This document shows positions 28,601-38,200 of a stretch of 64,000 nt of DNA, in pieces. The stretch is from positions 8,081,501 to 8,145,500 of the forward strand of contig NW_024881278.1 in NCBI RefSeq assembly GCF_018691265.1, given 5' to 3'. The position numbers were made by a program, and so were the translations under genes. The notes below the pieces were generated by a model. The model worked only from the letters and a program-made list of their open reading frames with translations, had not been told where the DNA came from and made no database searches. How positions within the stretch are numbered: position 1 is the stretch's first letter; each line of letters opens with the position of its first letter. Source of the stretch: Tyto alba (Eukaryota; Chordata; Aves; Strigiformes; Tytonidae).

Positions 28601-30530
28601 GCAAAACCTCAGGGGGCTCCCACATCCTGGGGGATGCGCTCGGGATTCCTCGTGGAGCCACACCGGCTCTGTGCTGGGGGTACTGCTGCCAGAGGACCAG
28701 GAAAGCGGGGGCCACAAACCTAATTTTCAGCCCTGTTTCTGCCTTGCCAGCAGGACCCCAACTGTGGCAAGGTGATGGTGCTGCCAAGCTGGTAAGGAGG
28801 GACCCTTGAGCCTTTCCCTTCTGCTGCAGGTCCCTGCCTTCAAATTTTTCCCTCATGAGTTTTCCTAATGAATTTCCCAAATGATTTTTGCCCACACAAA
28901 CACTCCCAGGCCCTTTTCCTTCCCATCCCATCAGAGCAGCGTGAAGGCAGTGGGGCAGCTGCCAGGAGGGCGGCCAGGGATGCTCCGGCGGTGGGCAAGA
29001 TCCATGTGTCAGACCATCCCGAGCCCTTGCACATCAGCCTTGTGCGGGGCTGGTTTGGGGCTGGGAAAGGGGATTTCAGCCCTGGGACCTCCTGCAAGGG
29101 ATGGTTTACAACCCCAGTGCAAGCTTTTGGGAGCCAAGACCACCTTCCCGTCCCTCTCGGAACCAGTTTTGCGATCCATCTAGAGAAATTCCAGCCCTTA
29201 CCGGTGGCAGGGAGGTGCCAGCGCCAGCGAACAGAGCGGCATTTATCACGGAGGGCAAGGTCACCCCGAAAGCTGGGAGCACATTTATCATCCGGGCACC
29301 TGGGAGATGAGGAAGAGGCTAACGAGCCCCACGGAGGCCGGGGGGGACCGGAGCTGGTTCCCTGAAGGTTTGCAGCAGGGCCATCCTTTGCAGCCCTTCT
29401 CGGCACCGGTGGCCTCGGTGGCGGCGGCAGGGCAGGGGAGCCCCGGTCCCCGCTGATAAAGGCACACCCTCGGGGTGGCAGCTGGGGGACAAGATGTCCC
29501 CAAGCGCCACAGGCTGCTCGCGGAGATCTTGGCCAGCGCAGCTCGCCCGCCGCAAGCCAAGCTGCTTCACCGGGGCTCCTCGGGGTTTCACTGGGGCTTG
29601 TTTTCATTTCCCCCATAAAATTCCCTCCCTTGCAGTAGAGGAAAAGCAAATAGCACCGGCCGCCCCGCAGTTAGCCAAAGTGTCGGACATCTGTGTTTTT
29701 ATAAGGGTGTTTATTGACTCACGCGAGGGCTGGATGTCAGAGCAGACGCCAGCGCCGTCCTCGGGCTCCACGCACAAGTCAACGCTTGCACGGTAGCTGG
29801 GGGCGAGGTGTCGAAAGGCGAGGTGTTGGCCGGAGAAAAGAGTGTCCCCCCGCCTCAGGTTTTGGGCTGGGGAAACTCCGGGCACCGCTGCCTTGTTGCA
29901 GGGCTGCCTGCGGCTGGGCGGGGGGGATGCTGGGGGAGACGGGGGGGCCCGTGTGGAGCCCCAGAATCTGCTCCATCAGCAAAGCTCAGCCCCCCCACCC
30001 CCCGCCCCGGGGTGGCTGTTCCTTCCTCTCTGCACCGTGGCAGGCGTTTCTCCTCGGGCTGGTGCTGCTGCTGCTGCTCGAAGGATGCGCCAGTTCCCGT
30101 CCCCATACCACATTGGGGTGCTGCGGGGTGCTCCCCCCACCCCCAGCCCTGCACCACCCCCTTCTTCAGCCACTGTCTTTATTCGGAGCCTCGTTCCCCG
30201 TGCCGGAGGAGAGGCAGGCGGTGGCTCCTCTCACCTCCCTGTGCTGCCCTGGCCATAAAACCAGCCCCGGTTGTGTCCCCCCGTGCTCCAGCCACGGAAC
30301 CACAAGCGGCTCCCAGCTTCACCCAGGCTTCTCACCCCCCGGCCCCCCCCCCATGGCTCTTAGGTTGGGGGGCAGGAGGCTGCACCTCGGGGCTGGCGCG
30401 AGCGATGGGGCCGGAGGAAGCTGTGGTCGGCAGCTCCCGGCTGCCAGGGCGCGGGTTGGAGTTAGTCACCACAAAATAATATTGTGATTGTTCATGCAAA
30501 ACGTATCGTAAATGAGGCTGCCGGGTTGGG
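22666..30530. other. Intergenic DNA between BUB1 and BCL2L11
   Basis: About 8 kb with no coding gene I can support. The open frames are short, lack family motifs and are not flanked by consistent splice sites. It contains a TTAGAT-type microsatellite (23357-23383), a poly(A) run (26331-26355), a short TA repeat (26764-26776) and G tracts (25829-25841, 27611-27625). GC content rises toward the BCL2L11 promoter. In human, ACOXL occupies the corresponding interval; I find no trace of its exons here. Confidence 0.6.
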
Positions 30531-30548
30531 GTGTTTTTTTTTGTTTTT

Positions 30549-30551
30549 TTC

Positions 30552-30589
<38 letters not shown>
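30549..30589. repeat. Poly(T)-rich tract
   Basis: A nearly pure T run of about 40 bases with a few C interruptions, at the upstream edge of the BCL2L11 GC-rich region. Confidence 0.9.
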
Positions 30590-30959
30590 CTTCCACGGTA
30601 AAATCAGGTGCCGCCGGGTGACACTGATTGCCGGGGCCGCCGGCCTCCCTCCTGCCCGGGGACACCAGCGCCACCGCGCACCCGCAGCCTCACGCCGAGG
30701 TGGGGAGCAAGGGGTGTGCACGCCTGCGTGTGTGCACAGTGCAAGGGGAGGGTGCCTGGTGCACGGGGGTGCCCCGAGAGTGCAAGGAGAAGGTGTGCAA
30801 GGTGCAAGGAGGGTGCTCTTTGGAGGGTGCACGGGGCGACATGCGTGCAAGGGGCTGCGTACGGGCGTGTGTAGCTCGTACGTGTGTGCAGAGCAAGCAC
30901 AGGGGTGTCGGGGGTGCACGTGGGTGTGCAACAGGGTGCACGTAGGGGTGCGTAAGGTG

Positions 30960-31330
30960 TGCGGAACAAGTGTGTGTATGGGAGGGGCGTGCGTGTGGTG
31001 TGTAAGGGTGTGAGTGCAGAGTGCCAGGGAGGGGTGTGAAAAGTGTGAGTGCACAAGAGGTGTGTAGAGGTGTGAGTGCCCAGTGCCGGCGGGGTGTGTA
31101 AGAGTGTGAGTGCCCGGTGCCGGGGGGCGTAGGCGTACGTGTGCCCGCTGTGAGGGGGGGGCGTGGGGGTGCGAGTGCCCGCTGTGGGGGGGGGGGGGGT
31201 GTAGGAGGCTGCGTAGGGCTGCGAGTGCTCAGTGCCGGGGGGAGTGTAGGGGTACGTGTGCCCGCTGTGAGGGGGGGTGCGTGGGGGTGCGAGTGCCCGG
31301 TGTGTGTGTGGGGGGGGGGTGTAGGTGAAC
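30960..31330. repeat. G/T-rich minisatellite, ~33-bp units, upstream of BCL2L11
   Basis: About ten degenerate units share a core of GTGYGAGTGCCCRSTG followed by a run of four to fourteen G. Examples begin near 31008, 31068, 31101, 31168, 31218 and 31289. Less regular GTGCAAGG-type repeats extend upstream to about 30730. Units near 33 bases keep all minus-strand frames open, which explains the long His/Pro/Thr-rich open frames there. Many G runs could form quadruplexes. Confidence 0.85.
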
Positions 31331-31441
31331 ACACGCGTGTGCGCAAGGGCCCGCTCGCCGCGCGCGCAGCGGGCGGGGCCCCTCGCGCTCCGCCCCGCCC
31401 CGCCCCGGTGAAGGCGCGCGGTGGGCGGGGCGCGGCGGCGC

Positions 31442-31449
31442 TGTAAACA
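31442..31449 (+). promoter_or_regulatory. BCL2L11: FOXO-type binding site in the BCL2L11 promoter
   Basis: TGTAAACA is the forkhead core; its reverse complement is TGTTTACA. It stands alone in a GC-only context 438 bases before the ATG. Mammalian BIM promoters are known to be activated by FOXO3 through such sites. Function here is inferred. Confidence 0.6.
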
Positions 31450-31503
31450 CGGGGCGGGGCGCGGCGGCCCCGGGGGGGCGGGGCCGGGGCCAGGGTCGGG
31501 GAA

Positions 31504-31528
31504 GGGGGGGGGGGGGGGGGGGGGGGGG
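31504..31528 (+). repeat. Poly(G) run of 25
   Basis: An uninterrupted run of 25 G inside the BCL2L11 CpG island. The exact length is the kind of feature sequencing gets wrong. Confidence 0.8.
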
Positions 31529-31879
31529 CGTGTCCAGCGCCGGGTCCGCCGCGCACACCGCCGCCAGCCCGCGGCCGGGCAGCCCCGGTCAGCCCGCAGC
31601 CGGCGGGGAGCACCGTGAGCGGGGGCCGGGGCGGGGGGGGAGGAGGAGGAAGGGAGGTGGGGAAGGGGTGAGGCGTGAGGCGAGGCGGGGGGGGGGGGCG
31701 GTGGGACGGGGGGGGCGGCGCGGCGCGGAGCTGCCGCCTCAGCACTTTCGGCAGAACAATGGGGCCGGGCGGGGGGGCGGGAGGGGCCGGGCCGGGGCTG
31801 GCGGCGGCGGCTCCGCTCCCCCGTCGCCTCACGCCGCTGCCGGCCTCACGCCGCCCCGCTCCGCCCGCAGGCAGCCCCG

Positions 31880-32240
31880 ATGGCCAAGCAACCCCCTGAG
31901 GTGAAGGCGCAACGCGACGGCGAGGGCGGGCGGCTGCCGGCGGCGGAGGGGCCGGGCCCGGCCGCGCAGCTGCGCCCCGGCGCTCCCGCCGCCCTGCCCG
32001 GCTCCGCCGCCGCCGCCACGGCGGGGCCTCCGCCGCGGGGCCCGCCCGCCAGCCCGGGCCCCTTCGCCACCCGTTCGCCGCTCTTCATCTTCGTGCGGAG
32101 GTCGCCGCTGCTGTCGCGCTCCTCCAGCGGGTATTTCTCCTTCGACGCCGAGCGCAGCCCCGCGCCCCTCAGCTGCGACAAGGCCACGCAGACCCCCAGC
32201 CCGCCCTGCCAGGCCCTCAGCCACTGCCTCAGCGCCATGG
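31880..32240 (+). CDS. BCL2L11: BCL2L11 coding exon 2 (regulatory N-terminus)
   Basis: Codons 1-120 plus one base. Residues 8-57 are low-complexity Ala/Pro/Gly and differ from mammals. Residues 57-120 are strongly conserved and include [15 protein letters not shown] (ERK sites S58 and S66), [10 protein letters not shown] (matching the RSK/beta-TrCP degron of human BIM) and [12 protein letters not shown] (dynein light chain). The donor is ATGG|GTAAGG. Confidence 0.93.
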
Positions 32241-35200
32241 GTAAGGTGTTTGGGACGCACACGCACACGCGTGGGAAGTGGGGAGGGGGTCGGGGAGGGG
32301 GGGGGGTCTGCGCCCATCGGGCTCCCCTCATCATCACACACGCACCCCCCCCCCCCCCGGCAACAGCCCCTTCCACTCCTCACCCTGCTTGTTTACCTTG
32401 CCCTTAAGTGGTGCAAAAAGCAGCTTTTTGCTGCGCACCTGCAGCCGTGCCTCCTGCATCCCGCTGTCTCGGTTTTTTGGGGATGCTGGCCGCGGTCAGG
32501 CGCCCCGTTGCTGTTTTGGAGTGGCACCCAGCTGCACCCTCCCCTGCCTCCGAGCCTCCTCCCCCCCTGCCCCGTACCTGCAGGGTGGTTACAAAAGGTC
32601 CCCCCTGCACCCCCAGCCCCTTGAGCCCCTGCCAGGGCAAGCTGGGGGGCTAGCAGCAGGCAACTGATCTGGGGCTGGACGCTCGCCCGGGGAAGCCAGG
32701 GGTGTGGGATTTTTGCAAGCTGGCCGGGCCTGCTGAGCAAACGTGCTGCTGGGGAACACCCGCTTGTCCAGTGCTTTTTTTTTTTTTTTTTTTTTCAATC
32801 GTTATTTTTATTTTCCAAGATGGATCAGTCCTGGCGTGGGGAGAAGGGGACAAAGTTGTTTAATCCAGCTTCCTAGTCAGGGCTTGCTTCTCGCAAGGCT
32901 TTACATGCTGCTTTTCGCCAGGTTTATGTGCCGCTGTGAGGTGACTTCTCGCTTGTTTTTTTTTTTGCTCGGGTTTCTTTCTCCACTAGCCCCACGGTGT
33001 CGTAGGTGCCAGGGTCACACAACTCCCTTCGCTTGTTTTGGTGAAACCCAGAATTGGCGCTTGAAAGCAGAGTGGTAGTGGGCGGGCATGTGTTTACGTG
33101 TGGCTTACCAGGTAAGGCTGGGTTGAAGCCTCTAGTGGTGGGGAAAACATGCCTGCCGGAGCTGCTCCCTGTTCCTTTCTCACGATTAATTCCCCTTAAT
33201 TAGAGGAAACCTTTTAACTTCTGCCGGGAGAAGGTGGGAGCGAGACAGGTACCCGGTCAGTAGCGTTCCTTGGGGGATAACAAACACCAACTCCAAGCTT
33301 TACATGATCAAAACATCATCTTCTTTTTTTCTGTTGTGTTTTGTTTTTTTTTTTTTTTTATTCTCTCCCTGGTTAATGGCTGTGGTTACAGCTGCAGAGG
33401 GCTTACTGTAATATGCCCTTAGGAAAGATTTTTCTGACATTATTGCAGTAATTACAGTTTAATGCAAGTTTCACAACCTCGCGTAGCGCAAACACACGTG
33501 GCACAGCCAGGCAAGGATGCTGGAGTTCCTCGGCAGGGAGAGCTGCAGCCAACGTTTTAGCAGTGAGTGACTTCTTTTTTTTTTTTTTTTTTTTTTTTTT
33601 GTGCTTCAGGAAGAAATGTAAGCTTTCCTTGATTCTTCTGCACTCCTGCTTCTCCATCACCGTAGGAGAGCTGTTGAAATGCTGGTCTTACCGGAGCCTT
33701 TGTTCTGTTATTGTTGCTAGGGACATCATCCTAAACAACTATAAGCAAATGGAAAATACTTGAGCTGTTTAAATGGGACCCTTGGCTACTCTCAAACACG
33801 GTTAAGCTGGGAGTGTGGAGCTGCGGAGCTGTTTTATCCCCGGGAGAGGGCTGTGGGTTTGCCCTGCGCACCTCTTCCTCGGTCCCCTTGCCTTGGCGGT
33901 GTCCCGCCGGATGCGTGCCGTTAAGTTTTCCGCAGGGAAACAGGTCAATCCCTCCGCAAGGAAGCAAAGGGTATCATTTTGTTATTGTGTTTTTATGTGC
34001 TGATTTTTATCTATTGTAAGGCACTGGCTGCGGGCTGAGAGGTGGAGAGCTTCTCTAGGAAGTGTACGCCAGTGGCCTATAATAATAATAATAACAACAA
34101 TAACAAACAGGCGTTTCCTGTAAGCAAGAGCAGTTTGTGTGTGATAGGTGCTCTCGGCCTCTCCCGTGGGCAGCGGCGGACTGGTGGAGCAAAGCAAGCT
34201 CGTGCTCTGCCCTGAAGCTGCGTCTTCTGAATCTCATAAAACCCTCCCCAAAGTTTTCAGTGATGATGGCCCAAATAATAATTAAGCACTGAGAGTGCCC
34301 CTGCCAGACAAAAAAAAAAAAAAAAAAAAAAAAAGGTGGAGGCAGCCCTGTGGAATTACAGGATGCCTCCAGTTGTGTGCGGGCAAGCGCTGATTGCTGG
34401 AGGAAGAGTTGTTCCTGGCACGGGAGGTGGTGGGCAGCAGTGCTTTGGGCTGTCTCGCCCCTCTGATGCTGGGAGGGGGTACAGCTGGGTGCCTCCAAAG
34501 CTGTTCTGGGGGGAAATGAGACGAAAGCAGCGAAGGGGGGCATGTTCTTGGATGGGAGGAGGGAAGGGTTGCAGCGCTGGCGTGGCGTATCTGGGAAGAT
34601 GCTTTGGGGGATGAATAGGAGAGGAGCAGGGGTGAGTTTATTCGGCCGTGCCAGGGGAGGAATGGAGGAAAAAGATGAGACTGCTTTTTGCAGGAGAGGT
34701 GCCGGTTGCCCTGCCGAGCACGCTCGCCATAAAGTCACCCAGGATAAGAAACCCACCCTTTGATGGGGTTGTGTGAATCTTAGACTGATATTTCAAGTCT
34801 TGGGTTCTTAGCAGGAGCTGATCGTTTTCTTTCATTGGGCTTTTTGTTCAAAGAGCAGCCCTGTCTAGAGGCGCAGGAGCGCAGGGTTCGCATGTGGGTT
34901 TTGGGAATGTATTTGGAGGAGGCGTGTGCTCTGTAAAACGGGTTTTCCCCATGCTGTTTTGATCCCAGCGTGCTTTCCTGCACTGCAGAAGAGGGGGGAG
35001 AAGCAGCATGAACCTCTCTTTACCTGCAAAGGAGATCCTCCGGGTGTAATAGGTGAATTTAAGGGGGAAACCTTGAGCCGAGAATCTGGCGGTGGTGTTC
35101 CTATTGCTGTTGTTTCGGAGCTGCTGCCGTTTTCTCCCGGAGCTTTGCACGTTGTTCATTTGAAGCCTCTCACCAAGGACGTTTTCTCCGGGGGTGGGGG

Positions 35201-38200
35201 TTTGGCCAAACCCAGGAGGCTGGAGGTGCAACTTGGGGTTGTGGTTTTATTTTTCCTTCTCAGTAGAGACTGCAGCACCACTGTGCCGGTCCCCGGCTGG
35301 AGCATCCCATGGGCTAGCGTGAGACGCAGACATCCCGGGGGTGCTGGTGGCCTCTTGGTTTGTCCCCGTCCCCACGGCAGCCGTCTCGCCGTCGGTGGCG
35401 GCCACCGGCTCGCAGTATGACTGGGGGGCCCCCCCGAAAGCACCTCTGACAGGTTTTGGGACCGGTTATGACTGGACCCTTTTGACGCCGCTGTTCGGCA
35501 GCGCCACAGAAAGTCCTTTCTGAAAACCTCAGCCTGATTTCGCTCTCAGCCACCAACCCCAGCCTTCATCTCTCAAGCGGATGAGCCCTTGGGTGCGATG
35601 CTGGGGAAGGGGGAAAGGGTGGGCAAGGGAGGAAAGGATGGAGAGGGGGCGGTACCTCAGCCCCATGCAGTTTTCCCTGCACCCCCAAGTCTCCTTGCAT
35701 CTTGTCCCATCTTTCTTTTTTTTTTTTTTTTTTTTTTTTACCCCCCCCTAGTTTAGCTCTTGCTGGGAAAGGCAGCCTGGGGCCGGCTCTGGTGACGGCG
35801 GTGGGATTTCGGATGGCCGCCCCGCCCTGGTCGAAATCCTGTTTGCGTTCCCGGAGCGCCGGGGTGGAGTATCGCGAGGGCTGCGCCGCTTTTCATTCAC
35901 CACCGAGGAAAATAAATACTCCAGGGCCGTCCCCGGGCAGGCGGCGGGTACTACTCCTGCGCTACTACAGCATGAAAACAAAACAGATCCCCAAGCCAAG
36001 GAGCGCTAGTTTGGCTTGGAAATACATTTTCCAGTCAGGTTGGAGCCAGGCTTTTATTTAATTTTTTTAATTTTTTTTTTTTTACTGTCCCACTAATCCT
36101 TTGAATATTTTGAGATTGGAAGCTATTTCTATTCCCTTGTGATTCCTTCTAAGCTGTCGTGCCAAAACGCTTTGTTTTGTTTTGTGCAGTGGGGTTTTTC
36201 TGGGTTGTGTGTGGTGGTTTGTTTTGTTTTTGTTTGGGTTTTTTTTGGTTTGTTTTTTTTTTTTTTTGTCTTCCTTAAGGCTGTGATTCTTGCTCGGATC
36301 CTGCACTTGGGTTTGCGGGAGGGGGAAGAGGCGGCGGCGGCGGCACAGGTACCATACGGGGTCCTGCCTGGGCCACAGGCTGCTTCTTTCTCCCCCAGCT
36401 ATTTGGGTGATTGCACAGTGGCTTTCTCAGGTGTCTAGTGACTTCTTAAAGTGGAGACTGAAATAGTTATGTGTAGTACAGTATAATTGATACATTAGCT
36501 CTTTTTTTTCCCTCTTGTAAGCCAGCACTGTTTTCTTGCGCCGGGTTTATTTTCTGCTAAAGTGCAGGGAGATGCTGTTTGAGAGGCGAGCGTCCCGGTT
36601 CCCTCCTGCGGATGGAAAGCCCTGCAGTTTGCTGGAAGCATGGTTGCTCGGCGTACAAATCCAATTGTGGCTTTCTCCTCAGTATGACAAAACCAATCGT
36701 TTTCCTTTTCTCGTCGGGCACTTCAGAACTCTTTGGGGAAGAAATGTGAGAATTTGATTAAACTATCCAGACAGAGGTTTTTTAAGGTTAGAGGAGGAGT
36801 TGCTGCTGTGCCTGCAAGAAAAGAAGATTATTTAGAAAGAGGGGGAAGAGAAGGTGTTGCTAGGGAAAGAAACTGGAGAGTGGCATCTTGGCTTTCCTCC
36901 CTGTTTAAGAAGGGCCCAAAGCTTGGATATGCCAGAGGAGGGAAGCTTATAATTAAAAACTGAATTAATAAAAGCCTAATAATAATATAAAAATAAGAAG
37001 GAATAAAAGCCTGTCCTGCGACGCACATCTTGTGCAACGAGTCCCATTTGCACTGCATGCCATGTGCGGGCCCTAGCAGCCTGGCACCTGCACAGCTCCT
37101 ACAAACTGTATTTTAAGAAAACCTAAAAAATAGTAATGATTAACAAAAAAAAATAGTAGTAGTCCATCGACTCATGCCAAGTTTAACAGAGTTTTTTTTT
37201 GGTTTTTTTTTTATTGTTCATCTGTTTCAACTGCTCCGGTTTTGTTCCGTGCAGCTTCCCGGTGGCAGTCTCACTCGCGAGCAGAGGACGTACAGCCCGA
37301 AATCTGGATTGCACAGGAGCTGCGGCGCATCGGAGACGAGTTCAATGCCTCTTATTGTCCAAGAAGGGTAACTTTCATCTTTTTACTTTCCATTTCTTTA
37401 CACACAGCCTCTAAAAGGGAAAAGCTTAATCATCTCTGAAAACTAGTTCTGCGGTGAATGTTTCGTTCACTCAAATGTAGAAAAGGATGCGCGGGTGGTT
37501 GTGTTCGCCTGGACGCAGGGGTGTGCTGCCTGTGCCAGCGAGTCGTCTGCTGCTGCACCGTCATTAAATCAATTAAAAATAACCTTTAAATTGGGACTTG
37601 AGGCTTTTGGGTACGAAGTCCACAGTAGCTGTCGTAACACCCAGGGCCAATAAAGTGTATTGGAGGATTGGGACTGGACCTGACAATGAGGAAGGAACTT
37701 ACAGAAGCTTACAGGCAGGGAAAGTTTGGGTGTGTTGGGGTATTTTGGGGGTGGCATTGGGAAGAGCTGCTCAGGACCTGGCAGCGGTCGGGTGCCGGCA
37801 GCGGTGTTTTTAGGGAAACGGGCAAGGAGGGAATGCAGCTGGTTTCTGGGCCTGGCTCCCAAATCCCTGCTGCCGAGGATCGCGTGCGTGGAAGTGTAGT
37901 TGCAAATAAGAAACCGGGATGGACTTGGTCTGATAACTATATTTTTCTTACAAAGAACCTGCCAGAGGTGTTTTGAAACATGTATATTTACAAGACTGTA
38001 AACTCTCTCACCTTCGAGTGTTGCAACAAAAATAGGTGGCACTAATGTAAAAAAAAAAGAAACAAAACAAACCAAAACCAACCCCAGAACAAACCAACCC
38101 TGAGAGATGAAGTAACAGTAGTTTTCAGAAGAGCGTTGTTAGCCAGTAACTTGCCTGCTGAGCGTTACTGGCGGCTGCATGTTCGTGCATGTGGTTTCTG

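Larger units (their letters stand above)
31330..31614 (+). promoter_or_regulatory. BCL2L11: BCL2L11 CpG-island promoter and probable non-coding exon 1
   Basis: A TATA-less, extremely GC-rich segment with many GC boxes (GGGCGGGGC-type near 31370, 31391-31408, 31424, 31450 and 31475), candidate SP1 sites. A FOXO-type motif TGTAAACA lies at 31442-31449 and a run of 25 G at 31504-31528. A CACC|GTGAGC donor at 31614/31615 could end an untranslated first exon that joins the acceptor at 31870, as in human BCL2L11. The transcription start cannot be placed from sequence. Confidence 0.6.

Noticed and set aside
28840..29649. 269-codon minus-strand open frame between BUB1 and BCL2L11
   Set aside because: No recognised domain or splice context; GC-rich DNA with long open frames on both strands.
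30690..31832. 380-codon open frame on the minus strand, rich in His, Pro and Thr, crossing the BCL2L11 promoter
   Set aside because: It is produced by the G-rich minisatellite and the CpG island, where stop codons are rare in all frames. It has no domain and overlapping frames are also open.
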